Positions 1 to 4,741 of a stretch of DNA of 6,117 nt are shown here, one piece after another (position 1 is the stretch's first letter; the number at the start of each line of letters is the position of its first letter). The position numbers were made by a program, and so were the translations under genes. This DNA is from an uncultured Gemmatimonadota bacterium (GTDB taxonomy: Bacteria; Gemmatimonadota; Gemmatimonadetes; Gemmatimonadales; GWC2-71-9), in contig CAMPKP010000173.1 in assembly GCA_946887295.1 (NCBI GenBank), positions 1 to 6,117 of the forward strand. Reading direction: 5' to 3'. The notes beneath the pieces were generated by a model that worked only from the letters and a program-made list of their open reading frames with translations, did no database searches and was not told where the DNA came from.

Positions 1-10
1 ATGACACCCC
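1..10 (+). repeat. Candidate left terminus of element A
   Basis: ATGACACCCC is complementary over its first 7 bases to GTGTCAT at 1758-1764. It contains GACACCCC, also found at the left end of element B (2552-2559). Its first 8 bases are complementary to GGTGTCAT at 1607-1614, and bases 3-10 to GGGGTGTC at 1496-1503, both in the element's own 3' non-coding region. Confidence 0.5.
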
Positions 11-53
11 TATTGCCGGATCAGGGGTGGAGGGTGATGACCAGCTCCTAGCC

Positions 54-71
54 CGCCGAGCCGACTCGGCG
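54..71 (+). other. Hairpin in the element A leader
   Basis: The arms CGCCGAG (54-60) and CTCGGCG (65-71) are perfectly complementary over 7 bp around a 4-base CCGA loop. It lies 33 bases upstream of the transposase start and just before the second hairpin at 79-104. It could be part of a structured leader; no U-run follows, so it is not an obvious terminator. Confidence 0.5.
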
Positions 72-78
72 CACCCTC

Positions 79-104
79 GGAGCACCCTTCACCAGAGGTG
101 CTCC
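79..104 (+). promoter_or_regulatory. RBS-sequestering hairpin immediately before the element A transposase
   Basis: GGAGCACC (79-86) and GGTGCTCC (97-104) form a perfect 8-bp stem with a 10-base loop, and the 3' arm ends on the base before the ATG at 105. The likely Shine-Dalgarno sequence, GAGGTG (95-100), overlaps that arm. A transcript reading in from outside would fold and hide the ribosome site. A transcript starting inside the 5' arm would not. Several transposase genes use this arrangement to avoid activation by flanking promoters; its operation here is inferred. Confidence 0.6.
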
Positions 105-1367
105 ATGATCTCCTTTCCCAAGCGCGAGCGCGCCCAGCGGGCCGCCGCCGTGGTCGGCGTCGATGCCGGCAAGTTCTCCCACACCCTCGTCGTACGGCCC
201 TCGGGGCAGCCCGACTCCAAGCCGTTCAGCTTCCCGACCACCCGGACCGGCTTCGAGGCCGCGGTCAGCTTCGTGCGCCGGGTGACTCTCGCGGAGCCGT
301 CGGCCACCCTGGTCGGGATCGAGTTCGCCGGGAATTACGGCTTCACCTTCGCCCACTTCCTCGACCAGCTCCGCTTCCCCGTCGTGAGCATCCTCCCCGC
401 GCACACCAAGCGGTGGAAGGACGTGGCTCACAATCAGCCGCTCAAGACCGACGCCAAGGATGCCGGGACGATCACCGATCTGGTGGCGCAGGGCCACTTC
501 GTGGGCTTCCCGTTCCTGAGTCCGGCCTATGCCGAGCTCCGCTACCTCGCGGCGGGCCGGGAGCGGCTCGCCCTGCTGCGGCGCGGCGCGATGACCCAGC
601 TTCGCACGCTGCTCCAGGTCGTCTTCCCCGAGTTCGAGGCCATCTTCCCCCTCCTGACGAAGAAGACGCCCCTGGTCCTCCTCCGGGCCTTCCCCACGCC
701 GGAGGATCTGCTGGGAGCGCCCCGGGCCAAAGTGCTCCGCGTCCTGCAGACGGCCAGTCGAGGGCACCTGGGGCAGGCCACCTACGAGCGTGTGATGGCC
801 GCGGCCCGCGGCACGTTGGGCCTGCCCGGCGCCCAGGGGCAGCTCCGCCAGGAGATCGGGCTGACCCTGGCGCGGCTTGCGCTGTTCGAGCAGCAGCTCG
901 GGGCATTGGAGGCCGCGATGGTCGAGGCGCTTGCCCCTCTGCCCGAGACCCCGTGCCTGCTGAGCATCCCCCGGGTGGCACCGGTGACGGCCGCCGTCTT
1001 CCTGGGGTCGATCGGCGATCCGCGCGCGTACGAGTGTGGGGAGCAGATCCTCCGAGTCGCGGGGCTGTCCCTGATCGAGCGCTCGAGCGGGATCCACCGC
1101 GGCATTCCCCGGATCTCTAAGCGGGGCCGGCCGCTGCTCCGCCAGGCGGCGTTCATGTTCGCGGTGCGGAGCATTACCCGCGGCGGCCTGTTCCGGGGCG
1201 AGTACGAGGCGCTCTGTCAGCGCAACGGCGGCCAGAAGATGAAGGCGGTGGTGGCCGTGATGCGCTCGGGCCTCCGGCTGCTCTACAGCGTGGCGCGGGA
1301 CCGGCGGCTCTTCACCGCGGTGCCGCCCGCGCCGCGCCGTCGGTCGATGGCGCGCGTGTCGGCCTGA
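105..1367 (+). CDS. IS110-family transposase (DEDD recombinase), element A
   Basis: This 420-residue protein is a site-specific recombinase expected to mobilise element A under guidance of an element-encoded RNA. The N-terminal RuvC-like DEDD domain shows D20 in VGVDAGK, E73 in GIEFAG, and D116 and D119 in KTDAKDAG. A helical linker follows (about 140-280). The C-terminal IS116/IS110/IS902 domain (about 283-350) has the SIPRVAP...GSIGDP start and the RSSG...RISKRGRPLLR motif, with S328 before Gly in the position of the family's catalytic serine. All key residues are present, so it looks intact. I chose the ATG at 105 because GAGGTG lies four bases upstream. An upstream GTG at 27 in the same frame would add 26 residues with no family similarity and read through the leader hairpins. 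It faces opposite to the toxin genes. Confidence 0.93.
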   Translation: MISFPKRERAQRAAAVVGVDAGKFSHTLVVRPSGQPDSKPFSFPTTRTGFEAAVSFVRRVTLAEPSATLVGIEFAGNYGFTFAHFLDQLRFPVVSILPAHTKRWKDVAHNQPLKTDAKDAGTITDLVAQGHFVGFPFLSPAYAELRYLAAGRERLALLRRGAMTQLRTLLQVVFPEFEAIFPLLTKKTPLVLLRAFPTPEDLLGAPRAKVLRVLQTASRGHLGQATYERVMAAARGTLGLPGAQGQLRQEIGLTLARLALFEQQLGALEAAMVEALAPLPETPCLLSIPRVAPVTAAVFLGSIGDPRAYECGEQILRVAGLSLIERSSGIHRGIPRISKRGRPLLRQAAFMFAVRSITRGGLFRGEYEALCQRNGGQKMKAVVAVMRSGLRLLYSVARDRRLFTAVPPAPRRRSMARVSA

Positions 1368-1757
1368 GCTGAGTGTTAGACGGCTGGCCGGCCGGGGCGA
1401 CGGAGCCCACAATCGTTTGAAGCAGCCCGCGGCGGCTGGCTTCCCATTGGATAGCGCTCCGCCCGGCCGAGGGGTCCGCTCGAGTCTCCGATAATGGGGT
1501 GTCGAGGGTCGCGCACCCGTGGGTGCGTCACGCCTCCGAGTGGGGCTAGGATCGAGCTACGCGGCGCCCGCCAGCCGCCTGGTGCTCTTTGACAATCGTC
1601 AGACCCGGTGTCATTCTGTCCGTCGTGTAGCTCGGGCCCGGCGCGGATCCGATAACCCGATTGACGGGCGCTCCGGCGCCGCGTCCCATTTGACACTTGA
1701 TCGCGCCGGCTGCCCCCAGTGGGGTGGAGAAGCAACCGAGCCCTTCTTCAATGTCCA
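1368..1757 (+). ncRNA. 3' non-coding region of element A; candidate bridge-RNA locus
   Basis: This stretch of about 390 bases has no convincing gene; the open frames across it are short and conflict. IS110-family elements carry a guide (bridge) RNA in a non-coding end, and this is element A's longest one. It holds the block at 1584-1612 shared with element B and a CGCACC/GGTGCG stem-loop centred at 1519. A GGCGC/GCGCC hairpin at 1667-1680 has loop TCCG, and CCCC/GGGG arms lie at 1714-1724. GGGGTGTC (1496-1503) and GGTGTCAT (1607-1614) are complementary to the element's left terminus. RNA limits cannot be read from sequence alone, and TTGACA at 1589-1594 has no good -10 partner. Confidence 0.5.
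1584..1612 (+). repeat. Conserved IS110 non-coding block, copy A
   Basis: GCTCTTTGACAAT, six free bases, then ACCCGGTGTC. Element B has the same arrangement with identical spacing at 4532-4560, where 22 of the 23 fixed bases match. The block starts 217 bases after the transposase stop here and 244 bases after it in element B. The surrounding sequence is largely diverged. This indicates selection on the block or recent common ancestry of this segment. Confidence 0.75.
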
Positions 1758-1764
1758 GTGTCAT
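1755..1764 (+). repeat. Candidate right terminus of element A
   Basis: CCAGTGTCAT matches CCGGTGTCAT at 1605-1614 inside the conserved block at 9 of 10 bases. It is inversely related to the left end at 1-7. It overlaps the stop codon of the minus-strand gene ending at 1761. Confidence 0.5.
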
Positions 1765-2069
1765 GAGCTTTGGCCGTAGAGTTCGTCAATCACCGACTCG
1801 AGCGGCACCTTCAACGCCCGAAGGTGAGCCTGAAGCTCGTCGTAAAGCCACGTCTGAATCTCCACAAGCGTTTTCGCATGCTGCTCAGCCGGCGCATCAG
1901 GATGCGCGATGAGTTGGTCAATGGCTGCCACATATGCGAGCGCAGCTCGATACAGGTCTGTGGCATCAACCACCAGTCCCTGTGCACCTTTGACTCCAGT
2001 TGACCGAGCCCATTGTTCAAGTCTCTTGGCGAGCTCGACGGTTTGTGCAGCGGGCGCATCGTCGTTCAT
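1761..2069 (-). CDS. Candidate immunity protein for Rhs tip 1 (102 aa, small acidic helical)
   Basis: I do not recognise the family. The product is 102 residues, Ala/Leu/Asp/Glu-rich and apparently all-helical, with no signal peptide or membrane segment. It is therefore probably cytoplasmic. The visible core runs from TDLYRAALAYVAAIDQL to TWLYDELQAHLRAL. It lies 11 bases after the stop of toxin tip 1 on the same strand, the usual place for an immunity gene, and its acidity complements the basic C-terminus of the tip. The start at 2069 is supported by GGAG seven bases upstream. An alternative ATG at 2084 overlaps the toxin stop as ATGA and would add five residues. The stop at 1761-1763 lies on the proposed end of element A, so the natural C-terminus may have been replaced. 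Confidence 0.7.
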   Translation of the reverse strand: MNDDAPAAQTVELAKRLEQWARSTGVKGAQGLVVDATDLYRAALAYVAAIDQLIAHPDAPAEQHAKTLVEIQTWLYDELQAHLRALKVPLESVIDELYGQSS

Positions 2070-2080
2070 CTTGCTGCTCC

Positions 2081-2563
2081 TCATCGAGACAGTTGATCGA
2101 TCTGCTTCGCGATATCGTCGATGCGCCGTTGCAGTCCCTCTTGGGTCTTGCCCTTGACCTTGTCGATATACTTGCGGGCGTTTCCGAGGTGCTTCCGGGC
2201 ATCTTTCAACCAATCGCCCTTCTTGCCGCTTGGGTCGGGGTCATTCGGACCGAGACTGCCGATGCGATTCAGGTGTTCCTGCGCGATGTTCAGCGATGTT
2301 GTTGTGCGATCCGCGCCCTTAGCGTGAGCGCTCGAGAAGAGCGTGCCGAGAGTTCCGATCGCGCCCGTGACGAGATCTGCGCCAGCGCGTAGCCCTTGAT
2401 CGAAGGCATTGCCAAGATCATCGCCAGCCGCTACCGCGGTCACAGCGATGGCCAACCCAGTCAGCACGGCAGCAGCCCCGATGCCACCCTCAATCACGCA
2501 CGCATCGGGACATAAACCAAACGGATCCGTGTAGGCTACACGTCTATACCCGACACCCCATGC
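2081..2563 (-). pseudogene. Rhs C-terminal toxin tip 1, body separated from its start by IS element B
   Basis: The frame is open from 2563 to the stop at 2081 and contains the Rhs hinge YTDPFGL (from 2533), which marks the junction of an Rhs core and its variable toxin tip. No ATG lies in frame at the 5' end, and a TGA lies just upstream (2564-2566). After the hinge come CPDAC, a Gly/Ala/Val-rich hydrophobic stretch that could enter a membrane, and a polar, Lys/Arg-rich helical C-terminus ending in KQIDQLSR. I cannot name the toxin family; membrane action or an unfamiliar enzyme are both possible. Joined to the ATG at 4741 after removal of element B, it gives a 161-residue protein that begins MAGASGYRRVAYTDPFGL. 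The immunity candidate follows 11 bases downstream. The gene is probably silent, unless a GTG at 2497 is used, which would lose the hinge. Confidence 0.75.
2528..2542. repeat. Near-perfect palindrome at the toxin hinge
   Basis: CGTGTAG, one central G, then CTACACG. It covers the codons for R-V-A-Y-T just before DPFGL of tip 1 and lies 10 bases from the element B left end. It may have helped make this a target, or it may be chance. Confidence 0.4.
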
Positions 2564-2813
2564 TCAGACCAAATCTGACCCCCGTTTCACCCTCCCTCCT
2601 GCCGGCCCGGTAGGAGCGAGGCGGAGCCATGCCCGCCGTCCTGGCTGGCCCCGTATCCCCGATGACGGGTGCGTCACTGTGCCCGGCCTGGGAGAGCCAC
2701 GCACCCCGCGGGCGCCGACGGCCGTCCGACTGTCCGGAAGCCCGCCCCATCCTGTCCACCGACACTCCGCCGAGCCGTTCGCGCCCACCGGTGCGCCGTT
2801 CTCGTCCCCGTAT

Positions 2814-2836
2814 GATGGCCGCCAGCAGCGGCTATC
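2814..2836 (+). other. Hairpin in the element B leader, alternative to the long stem
   Basis: GATGGCCGC (2814-2822) pairs with GCGGCTATC (2828-2836) through 9 bp including one G-U, around a 5-base loop CAGCA. Its 3' arm is shared with the arm at 2830-2838 of the larger structure, so the two folds exclude each other. Confidence 0.5.
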
Positions 2837-2893
2837 GGTTCGCCCGCCCACCGCCACTTCCGGCGGTCGGGGTCGGGCGTCCACCCGATAGTC
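2830..2893 (+). promoter_or_regulatory. Nested stem ending just upstream of the element B ribosome site
   Basis: Three inverted repeats are nested. 2830-2838 pairs with 2885-2893 (9 bp including one G-U; core CTATCGG/CCGATAG). CGCCCG (2841-2846) pairs with CGGGCG (2874-2879). ACCGCC (2850-2855) pairs with GGCGGT (2862-2867) around loop ACTTCC. The structure ends one base before GGAGAG (2895-2900), the likely ribosome binding site. It may regulate translation or be the body of a structured RNA. Confidence 0.5.
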
Positions 2894-2905
2894 CGGAGAG
2901 CCATC

Positions 2906-4288
2906 ATGGGACACCGCACCCGCACCCGACCCGACCGCGACCTGCTCCAGCAGCAGTTCGTCGCCCGCTTCCCCGTCCTCGTCGGCGTTGACGCGGCCAA
3001 GCAGAAGCACACCTTCGCCGTCCGCGGCCCTGACGGGGTCGTGGGCCCGTCCGAGGACGTGCCGCTCACCCGCCTGACGCTCGACGCCTGGCGGGCGGCC
3101 TTGCACGCCCGCTTCCCCGGCGTACGCGCCGAACAGATCCTGATCGGGATCGAGTTCGCCGGCGGCCTGGGTGCCACGCTGACGCACTATTTCCGCCAGC
3201 ATGGCTACACGGTCGTCGCCGTGCCCGCCAAGGCGGCCAAGCAGACCCGTGAAGGGAGCCTGAGCGGCCGCAACAAGACCGACCGGGTCGATGCCCGGCA
3301 CATCTGCACCACGCTGGCCCGCGGGCTCTACGTGCGCTATCCCGCGCTCCGCTCGCCCATCGCCGAGCTCAAGGTGCTCACCATGAGCTATCACAAGCTC
3401 TCGGTCGAGCGAGCCCGACTCAAGAATCGGCTGCGCGGGCTGCTGGACCTGGTGTGGCCCGAGCTGCCGCGGCAAGCCAATCCGAAGAAGGCCACGCTGC
3501 CGGCGCTCGTCACCCGCTGGCCGCTCCCCCAGGATCTGCTGGCCTCGTCACCGCGTACCGTGCAGGAGTATGTGCGCACGATTTCCGGCGGGAAGCACCA
3601 GGCTGCGTGGATTCGCCGTCTCCTGCGCGAGGCGCGGGCTAGCCTCGGGCTCACCGACGCGCTCCCCGAGCGGCGGCTCGAGCTCCAGCACCTGATGGCC
3701 CGCCACGAGCTGCTCGACGGCCAGCTCGGCGAGCTGGCGGAGCGGATCGAAGCCCTGGTGGAGCAGTGCCCCGAGGCCCGGCTCCTGGACACCGTGCCCG
3801 AGCTCGGGCCCATCGGTGCCGCCACGATCGTGGCGGAGTTGGGGGACCCGGCCGCCTTCGAGCACCCCGACCAGTGGCTCAAGCTCGCCGGGCTCCACCT
3901 GGCGCAGCACCAGACCGGCCAGACCGATGGCCGCAAGCGGATCGCCAAGCAGGGCCGCCCGCTGCTGCGGCGCCAGCTCTACCTGCTCGCCGGCCGCTGG
4001 TCCTTGAAGCGCGGGCTCTATGCCGACGACCACCGGGCGCTCCGCGCGAAGGGCTTCGCCAAGACCAAGGCCGTCTGCACCCTGGCGCGGCGGCTGGTGC
4101 CGGTGCTCTTCGCCATCGTCCGGACCGGGGAGCCGTTCGATCGGGACCGCTTCGTGGCCAACCGGCGCCGGCGGGAGGAGGCGCCCATGCCCACCTCCGC
4201 TACTCCGAAGCGCGCGCGGCGGGCGGGAGTCAAGGTCGCCGCGTCGGCGCGGCGGGTGAAGCAGATCGGAGCGAAGGCCACCAAGTAG
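2906..4288 (+). CDS. IS110-family transposase (DEDD recombinase), element B, with Thr at the catalytic Ser position
   Basis: This 460-residue recombinase should mobilise element B. The DEDD domain shows D29 in VGVDAAK, E83 in GIEFAG, and D126 and D129 in NKTDRVDAR. A long helical linker follows (about 150-285). The C-terminal IS116/IS110/IS902 domain (about 293-365) has TVPELGPIGA and then HQTGQTDGRKRIAKQGRPLL. Aligned with element A's RSSG...RISKRGRPLL, T337 sits where the family has its serine nucleophile. The tail after about residue 410 is rich in Lys, Arg and Ala and is absent from element A; it may bind nucleic acid. The ATG at 2906 has GGAGAG five bases upstream. The two transposases share architecture but are clearly diverged, so these are different elements rather than two copies. 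The gene is uninterrupted; activity depends on whether Thr can substitute for Ser. Confidence 0.93.
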   Translation: MGHRTRTRPDRDLLQQQFVARFPVLVGVDAAKQKHTFAVRGPDGVVGPSEDVPLTRLTLDAWRAALHARFPGVRAEQILIGIEFAGGLGATLTHYFRQHGYTVVAVPAKAAKQTREGSLSGRNKTDRVDARHICTTLARGLYVRYPALRSPIAELKVLTMSYHKLSVERARLKNRLRGLLDLVWPELPRQANPKKATLPALVTRWPLPQDLLASSPRTVQEYVRTISGGKHQAAWIRRLLREARASLGLTDALPERRLELQHLMARHELLDGQLGELAERIEALVEQCPEARLLDTVPELGPIGAATIVAELGDPAAFEHPDQWLKLAGLHLAQHQTGQTDGRKRIAKQGRPLLRRQLYLLAGRWSLKRGLYADDHRALRAKGFAKTKAVCTLARRLVPVLFAIVRTGEPFDRDRFVANRRRREEAPMPTSATPKRARRAGVKVAASARRVKQIGAKATK

Positions 4289-4291
4289 TCG

Positions 4292-4308
4292 GAGGCGATA
4301 CTCGCCTC
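4292..4308 (+). other. Stem-loop directly after the element B transposase stop
   Basis: GAGGCGA and TCGCCTC form a perfect 7-bp stem with loop TAC, starting 4 bases after the stop codon. No T-run follows, so it is not a standard intrinsic terminator. It may protect the mRNA 3' end or separate the transposase message from the downstream RNA. Confidence 0.5.
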
Positions 4309-4531
4309 GGAGGTTCGTGCCGGGCGTGGAGGGAGCGGCCATGTCACCGCGCGTACAGGTCGAGACGCCCTCGGGCGATCTCTCGCAGTCACCATCGTGC
4401 CACGCGGCTCCCTCGGACCAGCAGGGCCCAATGAAGACGTGTCGTGCCACGAGGCGCCGCCGGCGCCCTCCGGAGCACCGACCACGATGAGCGTCGCCCC
4501 AGGGTCCCACTACACACGCTGCCGTACCGGC

Positions 4532-4560
4532 GCTCTTTGACAATTGCTCCACCCTGTGTC
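4532..4560 (+). repeat. Conserved IS110 non-coding block, copy B
   Basis: GCTCTTTGACAAT, six free bases, then ACCCTGTGTC. It is the partner of 1584-1612, with one mismatch in 23 fixed positions. The bases that follow differ between the elements: CC here, AT in element A. In each case they resemble the right end of the same element (GTGTCC at 4721-4726; GTGTCAT at 1758-1764). Confidence 0.75.
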
Positions 4561-4615
4561 CCAGTCAGCCGGTGCGGTGGCGGGAAGCCGGAGGCTTGCG
4601 CGTGGCAGGCCAGCA

Positions 4616-4660
4616 CCCCACGTTGGGGAAGCGGTGGTGAGGTGACCTCCGACTTCCCCA
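4616..4660 (+). other. Two mutually exclusive stems near the right end of element B
   Basis: CCCCA (4616-4620) can pair with TGGGG (4624-4628) as a small hairpin. The same TGGGG begins a longer arm, TGGGGAAG (4624-4631), that pairs over 8 bp with CTTCCCCA (4653-4660). An AGGT/ACCT inverted repeat lies in the longer loop. Only one fold can form at a time. Confidence 0.45.
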
Positions 4661-4718
4661 TTGGCGGATCAGCAGGTGCGATCGCGCTCGATTCAGGGGA
4701 CGGCCCCGGTAGCACGAC

Positions 4719-4726
4719 GGGTGTCC
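4719..4726 (+). repeat. Right terminus of element B
   Basis: GGGTGTC (4719-4725) is inverted relative to GACACCC at 2552-2558. The following CG matches the CG at the left junction (2551-2552). Restoration of the interrupted tip reading frame across this point supports the call. Confidence 0.65.
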
Positions 4727-4741
4727 GCTGGCTCCGGCCAT
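4727..4741 (-). pseudogene. Detached 5' end of Rhs toxin tip 1
   Basis: ATG at 4741 begins M-A-G-A-S. After removal of element B it continues in frame into GYRRVAYTDPFGL at 2551. GGTGAGG ends seven bases upstream of the ATG and is a plausible ribosome site, and an in-frame stop lies four codons upstream (4751-4753). It was therefore probably an independently translated orphan tip, not the end of a full-length Rhs protein. In the present arrangement the frame runs into element B. Confidence 0.7.

Larger units (their letters stand above)
1..1764 (+). mobile_element. IS110-family insertion sequence, element A (about 1.76 kb)
   Basis: The element consists of one transposase gene with about 100 bp of leader and about 395 bp of 3' non-coding sequence. 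The proposed left end, ATGACACCCC at 1-10, is an inverted match over 7 bases to GTGTCAT at 1758-1764. Both ends also carry ATGA in direct orientation (1-4 and 1763-1766), which could be the duplicated core. The left end shares GACACCCC with the left end of element B (2552-2559), whose boundary has independent support. The true left end could still lie just outside the window. IS110 elements normally leave no clear target duplication, so the ends are uncertain by a few bases. Confidence 0.7.
2564..2905 (+). promoter_or_regulatory. Long structured leader of element B
   Basis: There are about 340 bases without a credible gene; the minus-strand frame running through it and into the transposase is a high-GC shadow. 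The last 80 bases are strongly structured (separate entries). Element A has only about 100 bases in the same place, so about 250 bases are extra here. The leader could hold a guide RNA, as in the IS110 subgroup with a 5' non-coding RNA, or purely a translational control region. I see no convincing promoter. Confidence 0.4.
4289..4718 (+). ncRNA. 3' non-coding region of element B; candidate bridge-RNA locus
   Basis: These roughly 430 bases hold no credible gene. They contain a 7-bp hairpin right after the stop codon (4292-4308) and the block shared with element A (4532-4560). An AAGCC/GGCTT hairpin lies at 4585-4597, and a pair of competing stems at 4616-4660. The shared block lies 165 bases from the right terminus, compared with 150 in element A. 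This parallels element A's 3' region and suggests a homologous guide RNA. The transcript limits and its promoter are not evident. Confidence 0.5.
2552..4726 (+). mobile_element. IS110-family insertion sequence, element B (about 2.18 kb)
   Basis: The left end begins GACACCCC (2552-2559), identical to bases 3-10 of element A. The right end, GGGTGTC (4719-4725), is its inverted partner over 7 bases. CCG occurs at both junctions (2550-2552 and 4725-4727), so the exact cut can slide by up to 3 bases. Joining the flanks across these points restores an in-frame ORF (ATG at 4741 to stop at 2081) of exactly 162 codons, which supports the boundaries. The element has 354 bp of leader, one 460-residue transposase gene and 438 bp of 3' non-coding DNA. 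Confidence 0.8.

Noticed and set aside
27..104. N-terminal extension of the element A transposase to a GTG at 27
   Set aside because: It would translate through two leader hairpins and add residues unlike the family N-terminus; the ATG at 105 has a good ribosome site.
48..1412. Minus-strand open frame of about 454 codons opposite the element A transposase
   Set aside because: It is antisense to a clear IS110 transposase, and its product is Arg/Gly/Glu-rich without motifs. This is a typical third-position GC shadow.
1589..1617. TTGACA at 1589-1594 (and 4537-4542) as a sigma-70 promoter for a guide RNA
   Set aside because: No convincing -10 element lies 16-18 bases downstream in either copy. 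TTGACA alone is not enough, so I kept it only as part of the conserved block.
1521..2677. Shared 11-base string GGGTGCGTCAC at 1521-1531 and 2667-2677
   Set aside because: Several 11-base matches are expected by chance in a GC-rich window of this size, and the flanks do not extend the match.
2564..3475. Minus-strand open frame of about 303 codons through the element B leader and transposase N-terminus
   Set aside because: It has low-complexity composition, lies antisense to the DEDD domain, and contains no recognisable domain.
3548..4552. Minus-strand open frame of about 334 codons opposite the element B transposase C-terminus
   Set aside because: It is an antisense shadow of the conserved C-terminal domain and runs on into non-coding DNA with no motifs.
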